Source: Anaerosacchariphilus hominis
GTDB taxonomy: Bacteria > Bacillota > Clostridia > Lachnospirales > Lachnospiraceae
Length of the DNA: 64,000 bases
Direction: 5' to 3'
Assembly: GCF_014290175.1 (NCBI RefSeq)
Contig: NZ_JACOOR010000003.1
Span: 1-64,000 of the forward strand
Shown here: piece by piece, positions 23,433-31,675 of the stretch
How the letters are laid out: each line of letters starts with the position of its first letter
Position numbering within the stretch: the first letter of the stretch is position 1
Notes under the pieces: model-generated
What the model saw: only the letters and a program-made list of their open reading frames with translations
Database searches by the model: none
What the model was told of the DNA's origin: nothing
Translations under genes and position numbers: made by a program

Positions 23433-24242
23433 CTATCGGCTGAACACCAGAAGGGTCAGCGCGTAAATGATCGGTGCGGTAAAGATCACGCTGTCGAACC
23501 GATCCAGGATACCGCCGTGTCCCGGAATCAGATGGCCGTAATCCTTAATAGCATGGTTCCGCTTGATGGCCGAAGCCGCCAGATCACCGATCTGGGACAC
23601 GGCGCCGCCAGCCGCGCACAGAATCACACAGCCCTGCCAGTCCAGCTCAAAAATCAGGCCGTAAATGGCTCCCAGAAGGGCTGCGCCCACAATACCGCCG
23701 ATACCACCCTCCACAGACTTCTTCGGACTTAAGACAGGAGCCATCTTGTGTTTCCCGATAAGCATTCCCACTGCGTAAGCACAGGTATCGCAGCCCCAGG
23801 AACAAATGAAAATCAGGAAATACACAATGGGCGTATTTTTTCCCTCCACAGGAATCATGCGGGTCTGGTATAAGAAAGAAAGCATCAGGGCCACATACAC
23901 CAGGCCGAAAAAGGGCGCGGTGATCTCGTCGGTCTTATACTTCGGAAAAGTCACCACATAGATGCCCATCAGCACCATCAGGAAGGCCACCAGCAAAAGG
24001 GGCCCAGCCAGGTTCAAAGCTTCCCCCATGTAAACAGCTCCATAATAAAGTACCGCAAAAATCATGCCACAGATACCTGGGGCTTTTTTCTCCAGTCCGA
24101 AGACCTTTAGAAACTCCCAGTATCCAATCAGGGAAATCAGAAGGGTAAATCCAAACAGTACCGGACCGCCCGCGATTCCTGTGGATATAATAATTGCCAG
24201 CAGCACAATGCCGCTTATCAGTCTCGTAAGAAATGACTTCAT
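23433..24242 (-). CDS. cdsA: Phosphatidate cytidylyltransferase
   Basis: This 269-residue polytopic membrane enzyme forms CDP-diacylglycerol from phosphatidate and CTP. About eight hydrophobic helices are followed by the CdsA signature near residues 225-255 (SAIKRNHAIKDYG, IPGHGGILDRFDS). It starts one base after the uppS stop, which predicts tight coupling. No anomalies. Confidence 0.95.
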   Translation of the reverse strand: MKSFLTRLISGIVLLAIIISTGIAGGPVLFGFTLLISLIGYWEFLKVFGLEKKAPGICGMIFAVLYYGAVYMGEALNLAGPLLLVAFLMVLMGIYVVTFPKYKTDEITAPFFGLVYVALMLSFLYQTRMIPVEGKNTPIVYFLIFICSWGCDTCAYAVGMLIGKHKMAPVLSPKKSVEGGIGGIVGAALLGAIYGLIFELDWQGCVILCAAGGAVSQIGDLAASAIKRNHAIKDYGHLIPGHGGILDRFDSVIFTAPIIYALTLLVFSR

Positions 24243-24243
24243 C

Positions 24244-24963
24244 TTATTCCTCCCTTACGCCGCCGTAGCGTCTGTCACGCTTATTATACGCGTCAATGGC
24301 CTTTTCCAATTCAGCTTTTGAGAAATCCGGCCAGTGTACGTCGGCAAAATAAAACTCGGAATAGGCCAGCTGCCACAGCAGATAGTTGGACAGCCGCTGC
24401 TCACCGCTGGTGCGGATCAGCAGATCCGGATCCGGAATTCCCGCCGTATCCAGGTAGCTCTCAAAGGTACTCTCGCTGATATCTTCCAACGTAAGCTTCC
24501 CGGCGTCCCGATCCGCCGCCATCTTCTTCATGGCCCGGATCATCTCATCCCGGCTGCCGTAATTGATGGCGATCTGGAAATTCAGGCCGTCATTATTCTT
24601 CGACGCTTCCTCCAGTTCCATGATCCTCTCCTGAATATCCGGATCCAGACGGGTCTTATCGCCGATGACCCGTACCCGCATATGGTTCTTCTCCGCGGTC
24701 TTCAGACAGGTCTTCATATAATTCCGCAAAAGCTTCATCAGGGCGTCCACCTCATCCTGAGGACGCTTCCAGTTTTCTGTGGAAAAAGCGTAGACGGTCA
24801 AATACTTGATTCCCATATTCCAGGCTTCCCGGCAGATGGTTTCCACATTCTTGCTACCCTGGGCATGTCCGTAGTTCCGTGGCATCCCCTTGGCCCTGGC
24901 CCAACGGCCGTTGCCGTCCAGAATGATGGCCACATGCTGCGGTATCTTTCTGTTTTCTTCCAT
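24244..24963 (-). CDS. uppS: Undecaprenyl diphosphate synthase (cis-prenyltransferase)
   Basis: This 239-residue enzyme extends farnesyl diphosphate with isopentenyl units to make the cell-wall lipid carrier. Conserved motifs are ILDGNGRWA (17-25, catalytic Asp), TVYAFSTENWKRP, and RTSGEQRLSNYLLWQ (about 190-205) with the C-terminal SEFYF. Between it and frr lies a 115-bp gap with a strong hairpin. The ATG at 24963 is the family start. Confidence 0.96.
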   Translation of the reverse strand: MEENRKIPQHVAIILDGNGRWARAKGMPRNYGHAQGSKNVETICREAWNMGIKYLTVYAFSTENWKRPQDEVDALMKLLRNYMKTCLKTAEKNHMRVRVIGDKTRLDPDIQERIMELEEASKNNDGLNFQIAINYGSRDEMIRAMKKMAADRDAGKLTLEDISESTFESYLDTAGIPDPDLLIRTSGEQRLSNYLLWQLAYSEFYFADVHWPDFSKAELEKAIDAYNKRDRRYGGVREE

Positions 24964-25022
24964 TTTTTATTCCTCCGTGTTATTCCGGCGACCCGATGCT
25001 CCATCTGTCTGAATCGCACAAT

Positions 25023-25054
25023 GGGACGGGCAGCAAAAAGCAGCCGCCCGTCCC
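25023..25054 (-). other. Intercistronic hairpin frr/uppS
   Basis: GGGACGGGC (25023-25031) pairs perfectly with GCCCGTCCC (25046-25054), with further pairing in the loop. No T-run follows on the minus strand, so it is more likely an mRNA processing or stability element, or a weak attenuator, than a terminator. Confidence 0.55.
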
Positions 25055-25078
25055 CTCCTGTTTTCTTGCATGAAGTCC

Positions 25079-25639
25079 TTATACGGTCATAATCTCCTTG
25101 GACTTCTCCTCCACTGCCTTATCGATGTCCGCAATGTACTTATCAGTCATCTTCTGAGTCTTGGTCTCCAGATCCTTCATGTCGTCCTCGGAAATCTCAT
25201 TGGCCTTGTTCTGTTTCTTGAAGGCTTCATTGGCGTCACGACGGATATTGCGGATGGCTACCTTGGCAGCCTCGCCCTTCTTTTTGATATCCTTTACCAG
25301 ATCCTTTCTGCGCTCCTCTGTCAGCTCCGGGAATACCAGACGGATCACAGTGCCGTCATTGGACGGTGTAATGCCAAGATCAGAGGTCATAATCGCTTTC
25401 TCGATGGCCTTGATCAGGCTCTTTTCCCAGGGCTGAATCTGCAGCATTCTGGGCTCCGGTACGGAGATATTTCCCACCTGCTGAATGGGGGTCGGTGTTC
25501 CGTAGTAATCCACCTTCAGCTTGTCCAGCACATGGGGATTGGCCCGGCCTGCACGGATCGCCGTCAGCTCCCGGATCATGGCGTCGTAAGACTTTGTCAT
25601 CTTCTCTTCATATACTTTTAATCTCTCATCCATATTCAA
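25079..25639 (-). CDS. frr: Ribosome recycling factor
   Basis: This 186-residue RRF separates ribosome subunits with EF-G after termination. The three-helix bundle sequence is typical, with IRAGRANPHVLDKLKVDYYG near residues 27-46 and NIRRDANE near residue 130. It starts 20 bp after pyrH. Length is exactly that of the family. Confidence 0.97.
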   Translation of the reverse strand: MNMDERLKVYEEKMTKSYDAMIRELTAIRAGRANPHVLDKLKVDYYGTPTPIQQVGNISVPEPRMLQIQPWEKSLIKAIEKAIMTSDLGITPSNDGTVIRLVFPELTEERRKDLVKDIKKKGEAAKVAIRNIRRDANEAFKKQNKANEISEDDMKDLETKTQKMTDKYIADIDKAVEEKSKEIMTV

Positions 25640-25659
25640 ATCCTCCAGTCAGTTAATAC

Positions 25660-26355
25660 TTATACGGTAATTTTTGTTCCGTTAAACTTACCTCTTACGG
25701 TATTTACAATGCTGTTCTCGCCCTCCAGGCCGAATACCAGCATGGGCATCTTATTCTCCATGCACATGATGGAAGCAGTCAGATCCATGACGGCCAGACG
25801 CTTGTCTACCACCTCAGCGATGGAGATCTCGTCGTACTTCTTCGCGTCCGGATTCACCTTGGGATCGCTGTCATAAACGCCATCGATGGCCTTGGCCAGC
25901 AGAATCACATCTGCCTCGATCTCAATGGCCCGAAGGGTCGTGCCTGTATCTGTGGAAAAATAGGGGTGTCCGGTACCGCCTGCAAAGAACGCTACGCCGC
26001 CTTCCTCCAAAAATGATACCGCCTCATCCTTGGTAAACAGCTTGGCAAAGCCGCCGCATACAAAGGGGGTATATACCTGGGTCTTCATTCCTACAGAGCG
26101 GAAAATTTCGGAGGTGTAGATACAATTCATAACCGTAGCCAGCATGCCAATCTGGTCTGCCTTGGTACGCTCCATATTCTCACTGGTACGGCCTCTCCAG
26201 AAATTACCGCCTCCGATGACGATACCTACCTGAATGCCGTCGTCCACCAGAGTCTTCACCTGATTTGCCACGCCCAGAACCGTAGCCTCATCAAAGCCTG
26301 TGTGCTTCTCTCCCGCAAGAGCCTCACCGCTTAATTTCAGTAATACTCGTTTCAT
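25660..26355 (-). CDS. pyrH: UMP kinase
   Basis: This 231-residue hexameric UMP kinase phosphorylates UMP to UDP. The N-terminal KLSGEALAG, GGGNFWRGR (about 46-54), and ADQIGMLATVMN are conserved; the amino-acid kinase fold ends with a GEGENSIV-like loop. It is the first gene of the pyrH-frr-uppS-cdsA-dxr-rseP operon with its own promoter. Its usual upstream partners rpsB and tsf are not here. Confidence 0.97.
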   Translation of the reverse strand: MKRVLLKLSGEALAGEKHTGFDEATVLGVANQVKTLVDDGIQVGIVIGGGNFWRGRTSENMERTKADQIGMLATVMNCIYTSEIFRSVGMKTQVYTPFVCGGFAKLFTKDEAVSFLEEGGVAFFAGGTGHPYFSTDTGTTLRAIEIEADVILLAKAIDGVYDSDPKVNPDAKKYDEISIAEVVDKRLAVMDLTASIMCMENKMPMLVFGLEGENSIVNTVRGKFNGTKITV

Positions 26356-26409
26356 GTTCGGATCTCCTTCTTGTAGTCCGCAGTACTCACACTGCTCAAT
26401 ACTAGGTTT

Positions 26410-26439
26410 AGTATATCACAAGTATAACCCCCATTTCAA
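26410..26439 (-). promoter_or_regulatory. Promoter of pyrH operon
   Basis: Minus strand TTGAAA (26434-26439), 18-bp spacer, TATACT (26410-26415). It lies about 55 bp before the pyrH ATG, with AAGGAGAT as ribosome binding site. Confidence 0.7.
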
Positions 26440-26485
26440 TCAGGGATTGCGTAAGATTTCTTTTTTCCACTCTGAAACTAAGAAA

Positions 26486-26622
26486 GAATGTGCCATTGGC
26501 ACATTCTCGCGCTGAGGCGCGGTTGCTTCAGCAACCATCTACCACTGCGCCGAGTGCGCATCTTTGCAAGCTCTGCTTGCTTTTATGGAATAGGGAATTC
26601 TATCGGAATTTCCTATTCCATA
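26486..26622. repeat. Cluster of consecutive hairpins between alsT and pyrH
   Basis: A perfect GAATGTGCCA/TGGCACATTC palindrome (26486-26506) is followed by GCGC/GCGC, GGTTGC/GCAACC, GCGCCGAGTGCGC and AAGC-rich small stems. A long TATGGAATAGGGAATT/AATTTCCTATTCCATA hairpin (26584-26622) ends the cluster. No gene is seen. It resembles REP- or MITE-like structured repeats or a stable non-coding RNA. The left part could also act as terminator upstream of pyrH. Confidence 0.55.
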
Positions 26623-26662
26623 AAAAATACCGCCGGCATCCTTCCTATGAATGCCGACGGTA
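26622..26662 (-). terminator. Terminator of alsT gene
   Basis: TACCGCCGGCAT (26628-26639) pairs with ATGCCGACGGTA (26651-26662) with one mismatch. On the minus strand six T residues follow. It lies 14 bp after the symporter stop. Confidence 0.9.
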
Positions 26663-26675
26663 TCCTTTTCTCACT

Positions 26676-28028
26676 TTATTTTTTTCCGTATTTCTTACTG
26701 ATTCCCACCACGACACCGCTCAGGGCTATCAGGGCCATGGCGTTCGGGATAACCATCAGACCGTTAAAGAAATCTGCCAGCTCCCATACCAGGTCTACTT
26801 TCAGGGTGGAACCTACGATAATAAAAGCTACGACAATGATGGAGTAAACCTTCACCGCTTTTTTGCCGAACAGGTACTGCACGTTGATTTGCCCGAAGAA
26901 ATGCCAGCTCAGCACCGTAGAGAAGGCAAAGAACAGAAGGCAGATGGCCACGAAAATATCTCCAAAGCTTCCGAATCCTCTCATAAATGCCTCCTGGGTC
27001 AGGGCGATGCCGTCCTTGCCGGAATCCAGGGCTCCGGTAGTCAGCACGGAGAATACTGTCAGATTCAGTACAATAAAGGTATCAATGAAGACGCTGATCA
27101 TGGCAGTCAGTCCCTGCTCATGGGGATTTTTCGCCGCCGCCCGCGCATGAGCATGGGGTGTGGAACCCATACCGGCCTCATTGGAGAAAAGTCCCCGGGC
27201 CACGCCGTAGCGGATGGCTTCCCGTACGGTGATACCTGCCGCGCCGCCGACCACTGCAGTCGGATTAAAGGCACCCACGAAAATCATTTTAAACGCGCCC
27301 GGAAGAGCGGTAATATTCATGCCGATCAGAATCAGGCTTCCTACGATATAGATGCCCGCCATGAAGGGAACTACTTTTTCTACCACCGCTGCCAGTCTCG
27401 TGGTGCCTCCCACAAAGATAAAGGCTGCGATCACGGCCAGAAGAATACCGATGGCCACCGGCGGGATATTCATGTTCCTGGATTCAAAGACGCCGGAAAA
27501 TGCCGCGCCGATGGAGTTTGACTGTACCATATTGCCCATGAAGCCCAGGGCCAGGATGATAAATACCGCGAAAATCACGGCCAGAACCCGTCCGAAGGTT
27601 CCTTTAAACGCCTGATGGATGTAGTAAACCGGGCCTCCGGTCACCTCGCCGTCCTTCTTTGTCTTATATTCCTGGGCAAGGGTGGCCTCGCCGTAGATAG
27701 TCGCCATTCCGAAAAAGGCGCTGACCCACATCCAGAAGATGGCTCCCGGACCGCCCGCAATCAGGGCCGTAGCCGCTCCGGTCAGATTACCCGTACCTAC
27801 CTGGGCCGCTATGGCGGTGGCCAGAGACTGGAACGGGGTCATCTCGCCCTCTTTCCGCTCTCCACCGGATGACTTAAAGTGTCCAAATACAAGGCGGCAG
27901 CCCTCTCCGAACTTCCGTACCTGAATAAACTTCAAACGAATCGTAAAGAAGATTCCCGTACCGCACAGGATGATGAGCAGAATCAACCCCCACATCCATT
28001 CATTCACTGCTTTCACAAATTCCAACAT
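26676..28028 (-). CDS. Sodium:alanine/glycine symporter (AGCS family)
   Basis: This 450-residue membrane transporter imports alanine or glycine with sodium. About eleven hydrophobic segments and the family signatures GTGNLTGAATALIAGGPGAIFWMW (about 75-98) and GVARGLFSNEAGMGSTPHAHA (about 280-300) are intact. ATG 28028 with AGAGGG eight bases upstream is preferred; the frame extends 29 codons into the riboswitch expression platform. A glycine aptamer with terminator precedes it, so glycine is the likely main substrate or signal. Confidence 0.93.
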   Translation of the reverse strand: MLEFVKAVNEWMWGLILLIILCGTGIFFTIRLKFIQVRKFGEGCRLVFGHFKSSGGERKEGEMTPFQSLATAIAAQVGTGNLTGAATALIAGGPGAIFWMWVSAFFGMATIYGEATLAQEYKTKKDGEVTGGPVYYIHQAFKGTFGRVLAVIFAVFIILALGFMGNMVQSNSIGAAFSGVFESRNMNIPPVAIGILLAVIAAFIFVGGTTRLAAVVEKVVPFMAGIYIVGSLILIGMNITALPGAFKMIFVGAFNPTAVVGGAAGITVREAIRYGVARGLFSNEAGMGSTPHAHARAAAKNPHEQGLTAMISVFIDTFIVLNLTVFSVLTTGALDSGKDGIALTQEAFMRGFGSFGDIFVAICLLFFAFSTVLSWHFFGQINVQYLFGKKAVKVYSIIVVAFIIVGSTLKVDLVWELADFFNGLMVIPNAMALIALSGVVVGISKKYGKK

Positions 28029-28091
28029 CGCTTTTTCCCTCTCTTTTTCACGTATTTCGCTGCGCTTTTCCCTTTTTTCCGGATTTTGGCG

Positions 28092-28120
28092 CAAAAATAA
28101 GAGCTGATTTTTCAATCAGC
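28092..28120 (-). terminator. Riboswitch expression-platform terminator
   Basis: GCTGATT (28103-28109) pairs with AATCAGC (28114-28120). On the minus strand it is followed by TCTTATTTTTG. It lies 30 bp after the glycine aptamer and 64 bp before the symporter start, so it can be switched by ligand binding. Confidence 0.75.
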
Positions 28121-28149
28121 CCTCCAAAGAGTAGAACAATCTGCTTATG

Positions 28150-28250
28150 TAAGCCCTGTCCTTTTGCCTGAGAGATAGACAGACGTTTGTTTTTCGTCTG
28201 TGTTACACCTTCGGCGCTCATCGCTTGAGACTCTCCAGAGTTCATCGGTT
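28150..28250 (-). ncRNA. Glycine riboswitch (gcvT motif, single aptamer)
   Basis: Read on the minus strand the conserved gcvT elements appear in order: CTCTGGAGAG, GCGCCGAAGG, then CTCTCAGGCAAAAGGACAG. A variable stem (ACAGACG...CGTCTGT) lies between the last two. This is one complete aptamer; no second aptamer follows. It sits in the leader of the AGCS symporter gene together with a terminator hairpin. Singlet glycine switches upstream of transporters are known to act in either direction; the sign here is not determinable by eye. Confidence 0.9.
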
Positions 28251-28367
28251 TGTGTTTTTCGACCGTGTTGACTATAGCACACTTTTGTCCGTCTGGCAAG
28301 GACTATTCGCAAATTTTTTTCCTGCCTTTCCTTTTTTCCCGAAAATCCTGCTTTTTTTCCCCGGTAC

Positions 28368-28396
28368 TTGTTTACTTTTTCCCCAAAATATATTAA
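28368..28396 (+). promoter_or_regulatory. Possible pfp promoter
   Basis: TTGTTT (28368-28373), 17-bp spacer, TATTAA (28391-28396). A second -10-like TATAAT at 28410-28415 lacks a -35. The pfp leader begins within 20-50 bp of these. The gap 28029-28446 otherwise holds the riboswitch on the other strand. Confidence 0.35.
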
Positions 28397-28446
28397 AATC
28401 GAACCGAACTATAATGTTACAAATTTTTATAAAGGAGATTTTTGTT

Positions 28447-30108
28447 ATGGAAATTTCAGCTTTACAGAAAGCCAGATATGAGTACACTCCGAAGCTTCCG
28501 GGCATGCTCAGAAACGGCATCGCAGATATTTGCGTAAAAGAAGGCGAAGCGACACAGAGCGTAGCAGATCAGGACAAGATCAAGGCGCTGTTCCCGAACA
28601 CCTACGGTGAGAAGGAAATCACCTTCGAGAAAGGCCAGAACACTTCTGCTCCCAAGAAGCAGGTGGTAGGCGTAATCCTTTCCGGCGGACAGGCTCCGGG
28701 CGGACACAACGTTATCTGCGGTCTCTACGACGCGCTGAAGGCTACCAACAAGGAGAACGTTCTGTACGGTTTCAAGGGCGGCCCCAGCGGACTGATCAAC
28801 GATGATTTCGTAGAGTTCGACGATGAGTTCATCAACCAGTACCGTAACACCGGCGGATTCGATATCATCGGTTCCGGCCGTACCAAGCTGGAGACTGAGG
28901 AGCAGTTCGCTATCGTTTCCGAAGTATGCAAGAAGCATGGCGTAACCGCTGTTGTTATCATCGGCGGCGACGATTCCAATACAAACGCTGCCGTACTGGC
29001 TGAGTACTTCGCAGCACACAATACCGGCGTTCAGGTTATCGGCTGCCCGAAGACCATCGACGGCGACCTGAAGAACGAGGATATCGAGTGCTCCTTCGGT
29101 TTCGATACCGCTACCAAGACCTACAGCGAGATCATCGGTAATATCGAGCGTGACGCAAACTCCGCTAAGAAATACTGGCATTTCGTAAAGGTTATGGGAA
29201 GAAGCGCTTCTCACGTGGCTCTGGAGTGCGCTCTGCAGACTCAGCCCAGCATCTGCCTGGTTTCTGAGGAAGTAGCTGCAAAGAAGATGTCCCTGTCCCA
29301 GATCGCTGACTACATCGCTGACTCTGTAGCAAAGAGAGCTGCAAAGGGCATGAACTTTGGTGTGGCTATCATTCCTGAGGGTGTGGTTGAGTTCGTACCG
29401 GAGTTCTCCGTACTGATTCAGGAGATCAATGAGCTTCTGGCAGGCAGCAAGGCTGAGGCATTCAACGCTCTGGCTACCTGGGAAGAGAAGTATTCCTTCA
29501 TCGAGAAGGGCCTGACCAAGGAGTCCATGGAAGTATTCGCTATCCTGCCCCAGGCTATCCAGCAGCAGCTGTTCCTGGAGAGAGATCCCCACGGCAATGT
29601 ACAGGTTTCCCTGATCGAGTCTGAGAAGCTGTTCTCCGCTCTGGTTAAGGATAAACTGGAAGCAAGAAGAGCTGCCGGAACCTACAACGGTAAGTTCTCC
29701 GCTCTGCATCATTTCCTGGGATACGAAGGAAGATGCGCATTCCCGTCCAACTTCGATTCCGACTACTGCTACTCTCTGGGTTACAACGCATTCATGCTGA
29801 TCCAGTACGGTTATAATGGATACCTGTCCAAGGTTTCCAACCTGTCCAAGCCGGCCAGCGAGTGGGTTGCAGGCGGTATGCCCATTACCAAGATGATGAA
29901 CATCGAAAGAAGACATGGCGAGGACAAGCCCGTTATCAAGAAGGCTCTGGTTGAGCTGGACGGCGCTCCCTTCAAATACTTCGAGGCTCATCGTGAGCAG
30001 TGGGCTGAGGATACCTGCTTCGTTTATCCGGGTGCTATCCAGTACTACGGACCGACTGAAGTATGCGACGCTACCACCAAGACTCTGGCGCTGGAGCATG
30101 CTGAGTAA
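28447..30108 (+). CDS. pfp: Diphosphate-fructose-6-phosphate 1-phosphotransferase (PPi-PFK)
   Basis: This 553-residue long-form PPi-dependent phosphofructokinase makes fructose-1,6-bisphosphate from F6P reversibly, saving ATP in fermentation. Motifs: [10 protein letters not shown] (about 80-89), [10 protein letters not shown] (about 177-186, the Asp typical of PPi use), PKTIDGDL (about 203-210) and [11 protein letters not shown] (about 250). Codon use (CTG, AAG, GAG) is strongly biased, as for a highly expressed gene. ATG 28447 follows AAAGGAG; longer upstream frame is non-coding leader. It is the only rightward gene in the chromosomal part. Confidence 0.95.
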   Translation: MEISALQKARYEYTPKLPGMLRNGIADICVKEGEATQSVADQDKIKALFPNTYGEKEITFEKGQNTSAPKKQVVGVILSGGQAPGGHNVICGLYDALKATNKENVLYGFKGGPSGLINDDFVEFDDEFINQYRNTGGFDIIGSGRTKLETEEQFAIVSEVCKKHGVTAVVIIGGDDSNTNAAVLAEYFAAHNTGVQVIGCPKTIDGDLKNEDIECSFGFDTATKTYSEIIGNIERDANSAKKYWHFVKVMGRSASHVALECALQTQPSICLVSEEVAAKKMSLSQIADYIADSVAKRAAKGMNFGVAIIPEGVVEFVPEFSVLIQEINELLAGSKAEAFNALATWEEKYSFIEKGLTKESMEVFAILPQAIQQQLFLERDPHGNVQVSLIESEKLFSALVKDKLEARRAAGTYNGKFSALHHFLGYEGRCAFPSNFDSDYCYSLGYNAFMLIQYGYNGYLSKVSNLSKPASEWVAGGMPITKMMNIERRHGEDKPVIKKALVELDGAPFKYFEAHREQWAEDTCFVYPGAIQYYGPTEVCDATTKTLALEHAE

Positions 30109-30138
30109 ATTCCGATAAAATGTCTAAATAACAAAGAT

Positions 30139-30172
30139 TCCCCGCGAGGCTTTGAGCCCACGGGGATTTTTG
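30139..30172 (+). terminator. Terminator of pfp
   Basis: CCCCG near 30140 pairs with CGGGG (30161-30165), with GGCT/AGCC in the inner part, followed by ATTTTTG. It may also work for livF, which ends 20 bp further on the other strand. Confidence 0.8.
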
Positions 30173-30191
30173 TTACTTCTTATTCTTCTTT

Positions 30192-30902
30192 TTATTCTCC
30201 CAGATACGCTTTCTTAACCTGGTCATTATCCAGAAGCATCTTGGCGTCGCCTTCCAGGACGATCTTGCCGGTCTCCAGGACGTAGCCTCTGTTGGCGATG
30301 GAGAGAGCTTTCTTTGCGTTCTGCTCTACCAGGAGAACGGTGGTGCCGCTCTTGCTTACTTCCTGGATGATGTCGAAAATCTCGTTTACGAAGATGGGGG
30401 ACAGGCCCATGGAGGGCTCATCCATCAGGATGATCTTCGGATGGGACATGAGGGCACGGCCCATGGCCAGCATCTGCTGCTCGCCTCCGGACAGGGTTCC
30501 TGCCATCTGGTTCTTACGCTCCTCCAGACGGGGAAAGCGCTTGTATACACGGACCAGAGTCTCCTCGATCTCCTCTTTGTCTTTCCGGGTGAAGGCGCCC
30601 AGCTTCAGGTTATCCAGAACGCTCAGCTGCGCGAATACCCGGCGTCCCTCGGGGACGTGGGCCATTCCCATGGATACGATCTTGTGGGCAGGAATCTTCG
30701 TGATATCCTGTCCCTCAAAGAAAATCTCTCCATGCTTCGGGGAAACCAGTCCGGTGATGGTCTGCAGAGTGGTGGTCTTACCTGCTCCGTTGGCTCCGAT
30801 CAGGGCAATGATCTCACCCTCGTTTACCTCGAAGGAGATTCCTTTAATGGCCTGAATCATGCCATAATATACCTGTATGTCTTTTACTTCCAGCATTGCC
30901 AT
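30192..30902 (-). CDS. livF: Branched-chain amino-acid ABC transporter ATPase LivF
   Basis: This 236-residue cytoplasmic ATPase subunit has Walker A GANGAGKTT (about 36-44), signature LSGGEQQML (about 138-146) and Walker B IILMDEPSMG. The length and the C-terminal KKAYLGE are typical of LivF. It is the last gene of the livJ-livH-livM-livG-livF cluster, starting 13 bp after livG. Confidence 0.95.
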   Translation of the reverse strand: MAMLEVKDIQVYYGMIQAIKGISFEVNEGEIIALIGANGAGKTTTLQTITGLVSPKHGEIFFEGQDITKIPAHKIVSMGMAHVPEGRRVFAQLSVLDNLKLGAFTRKDKEEIEETLVRVYKRFPRLEERKNQMAGTLSGGEQQMLAMGRALMSHPKIILMDEPSMGLSPIFVNEIFDIIQEVSKSGTTVLLVEQNAKKALSIANRGYVLETGKIVLEGDAKMLLDNDQVKKAYLGE

Positions 30903-30915
30903 ATTCTCGTTCCTC

Positions 30916-31674
30916 CTATTCTCCCAGGTAAGCCGTGATTACCTTCGGATCCTTCAGCACCTCTGCGGTGGGGCCCTCTGTCAGAACCTGACCGAAGTTA
31001 AGGACAGTCAGCTTCTCGCAGATGCCGGATACCAGCTTCATATCGTGCTCGATCAGAAGAATCGTCATATGGAATTTATCCCGTACAAACCGTATGGTCT
31101 TCATCAGTTCCAGTGTCTCGTTGGGGTTCATGCCGGCCGCCGGCTCATCCAGAAGCAGAAGCTTCGGATCCGTCGCCAGGGCTCTGGCGATCTCCAGCTT
31201 TCTCTGCTTACCATAGGGCAGGTTGGACGCTTTGTAGTCGGCCTCCTTATCCAGATCGAAGACCTTCAGAAGCTCCATGGCCCGCTCGTTCATCTCCTTC
31301 TCCACCTTATAGTATCTGGGCAGGCGGAGGATACCGGTCAGGGTCGAATATTTGTAATGATTGTGAAGTCCTACTTTTACGTTGTCCAGAACTGTCAGTT
31401 CACTGAATAATCGGATGTTCTGGAAGGTACGGGCGATGCCGTGCTTGTTGATCTCAATGGTCTTTTTCCCGGTGATATTCTCGCCGTCCAGCATGATATA
31501 GCCATCGGTGGGTTCATACACACCGGTCAGCAGATTGAACACCGTGGTCTTTCCGGCTCCGTTGGGGCCGATGAGACCGTATAACTGTCCCTGTTCTATC
31601 TCCATGTGGAAGTCGTCCACGGCGCGAAGTCCGCCAAAGGAGATTCCAAGATTCTTTACTTCCAGTAATGCCAT
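30916..31674 (-). CDS. livG: Branched-chain amino-acid ABC transporter ATPase LivG
   Basis: This 252-residue ATPase has Walker A GPNGAGKTT (about 37-45), the LivG-type signature LPYGKQRKLEIARAL and Walker B LLLLDEPAAGMNP. GMNPNETLELM and the insertion before the signature separate LivG from LivF. It pairs with LivF under the LivHM membrane dimer. Start ATG lies one base after the livM stop. Confidence 0.95.
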   Translation of the reverse strand: MALLEVKNLGISFGGLRAVDDFHMEIEQGQLYGLIGPNGAGKTTVFNLLTGVYEPTDGYIMLDGENITGKKTIEINKHGIARTFQNIRLFSELTVLDNVKVGLHNHYKYSTLTGILRLPRYYKVEKEMNERAMELLKVFDLDKEADYKASNLPYGKQRKLEIARALATDPKLLLLDEPAAGMNPNETLELMKTIRFVRDKFHMTILLIEHDMKLVSGICEKLTVLNFGQVLTEGPTAEVLKDPKVITAYLGE

Positions 31675-31675
31675 C

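Noticed and set aside
26486..26622. tRNA or rRNA-like structure in the hairpin cluster
   Set aside because: No cloverleaf with a CCA-ready acceptor, no GTTCRANYC T-loop, and no rRNA core sequence.
28029..28150. Second glycine aptamer
   Set aside because: After the first aptamer only a terminator hairpin and the ribosome binding site remain; no second set of gcvT conserved blocks was found.
28462..30099. 545-codon open frame antisense to pfp
   Set aside because: It mirrors the strongly biased codon use of pfp; the translation is low-complexity (leucine/serine/valine-rich) with no family pattern and no ribosome binding site.
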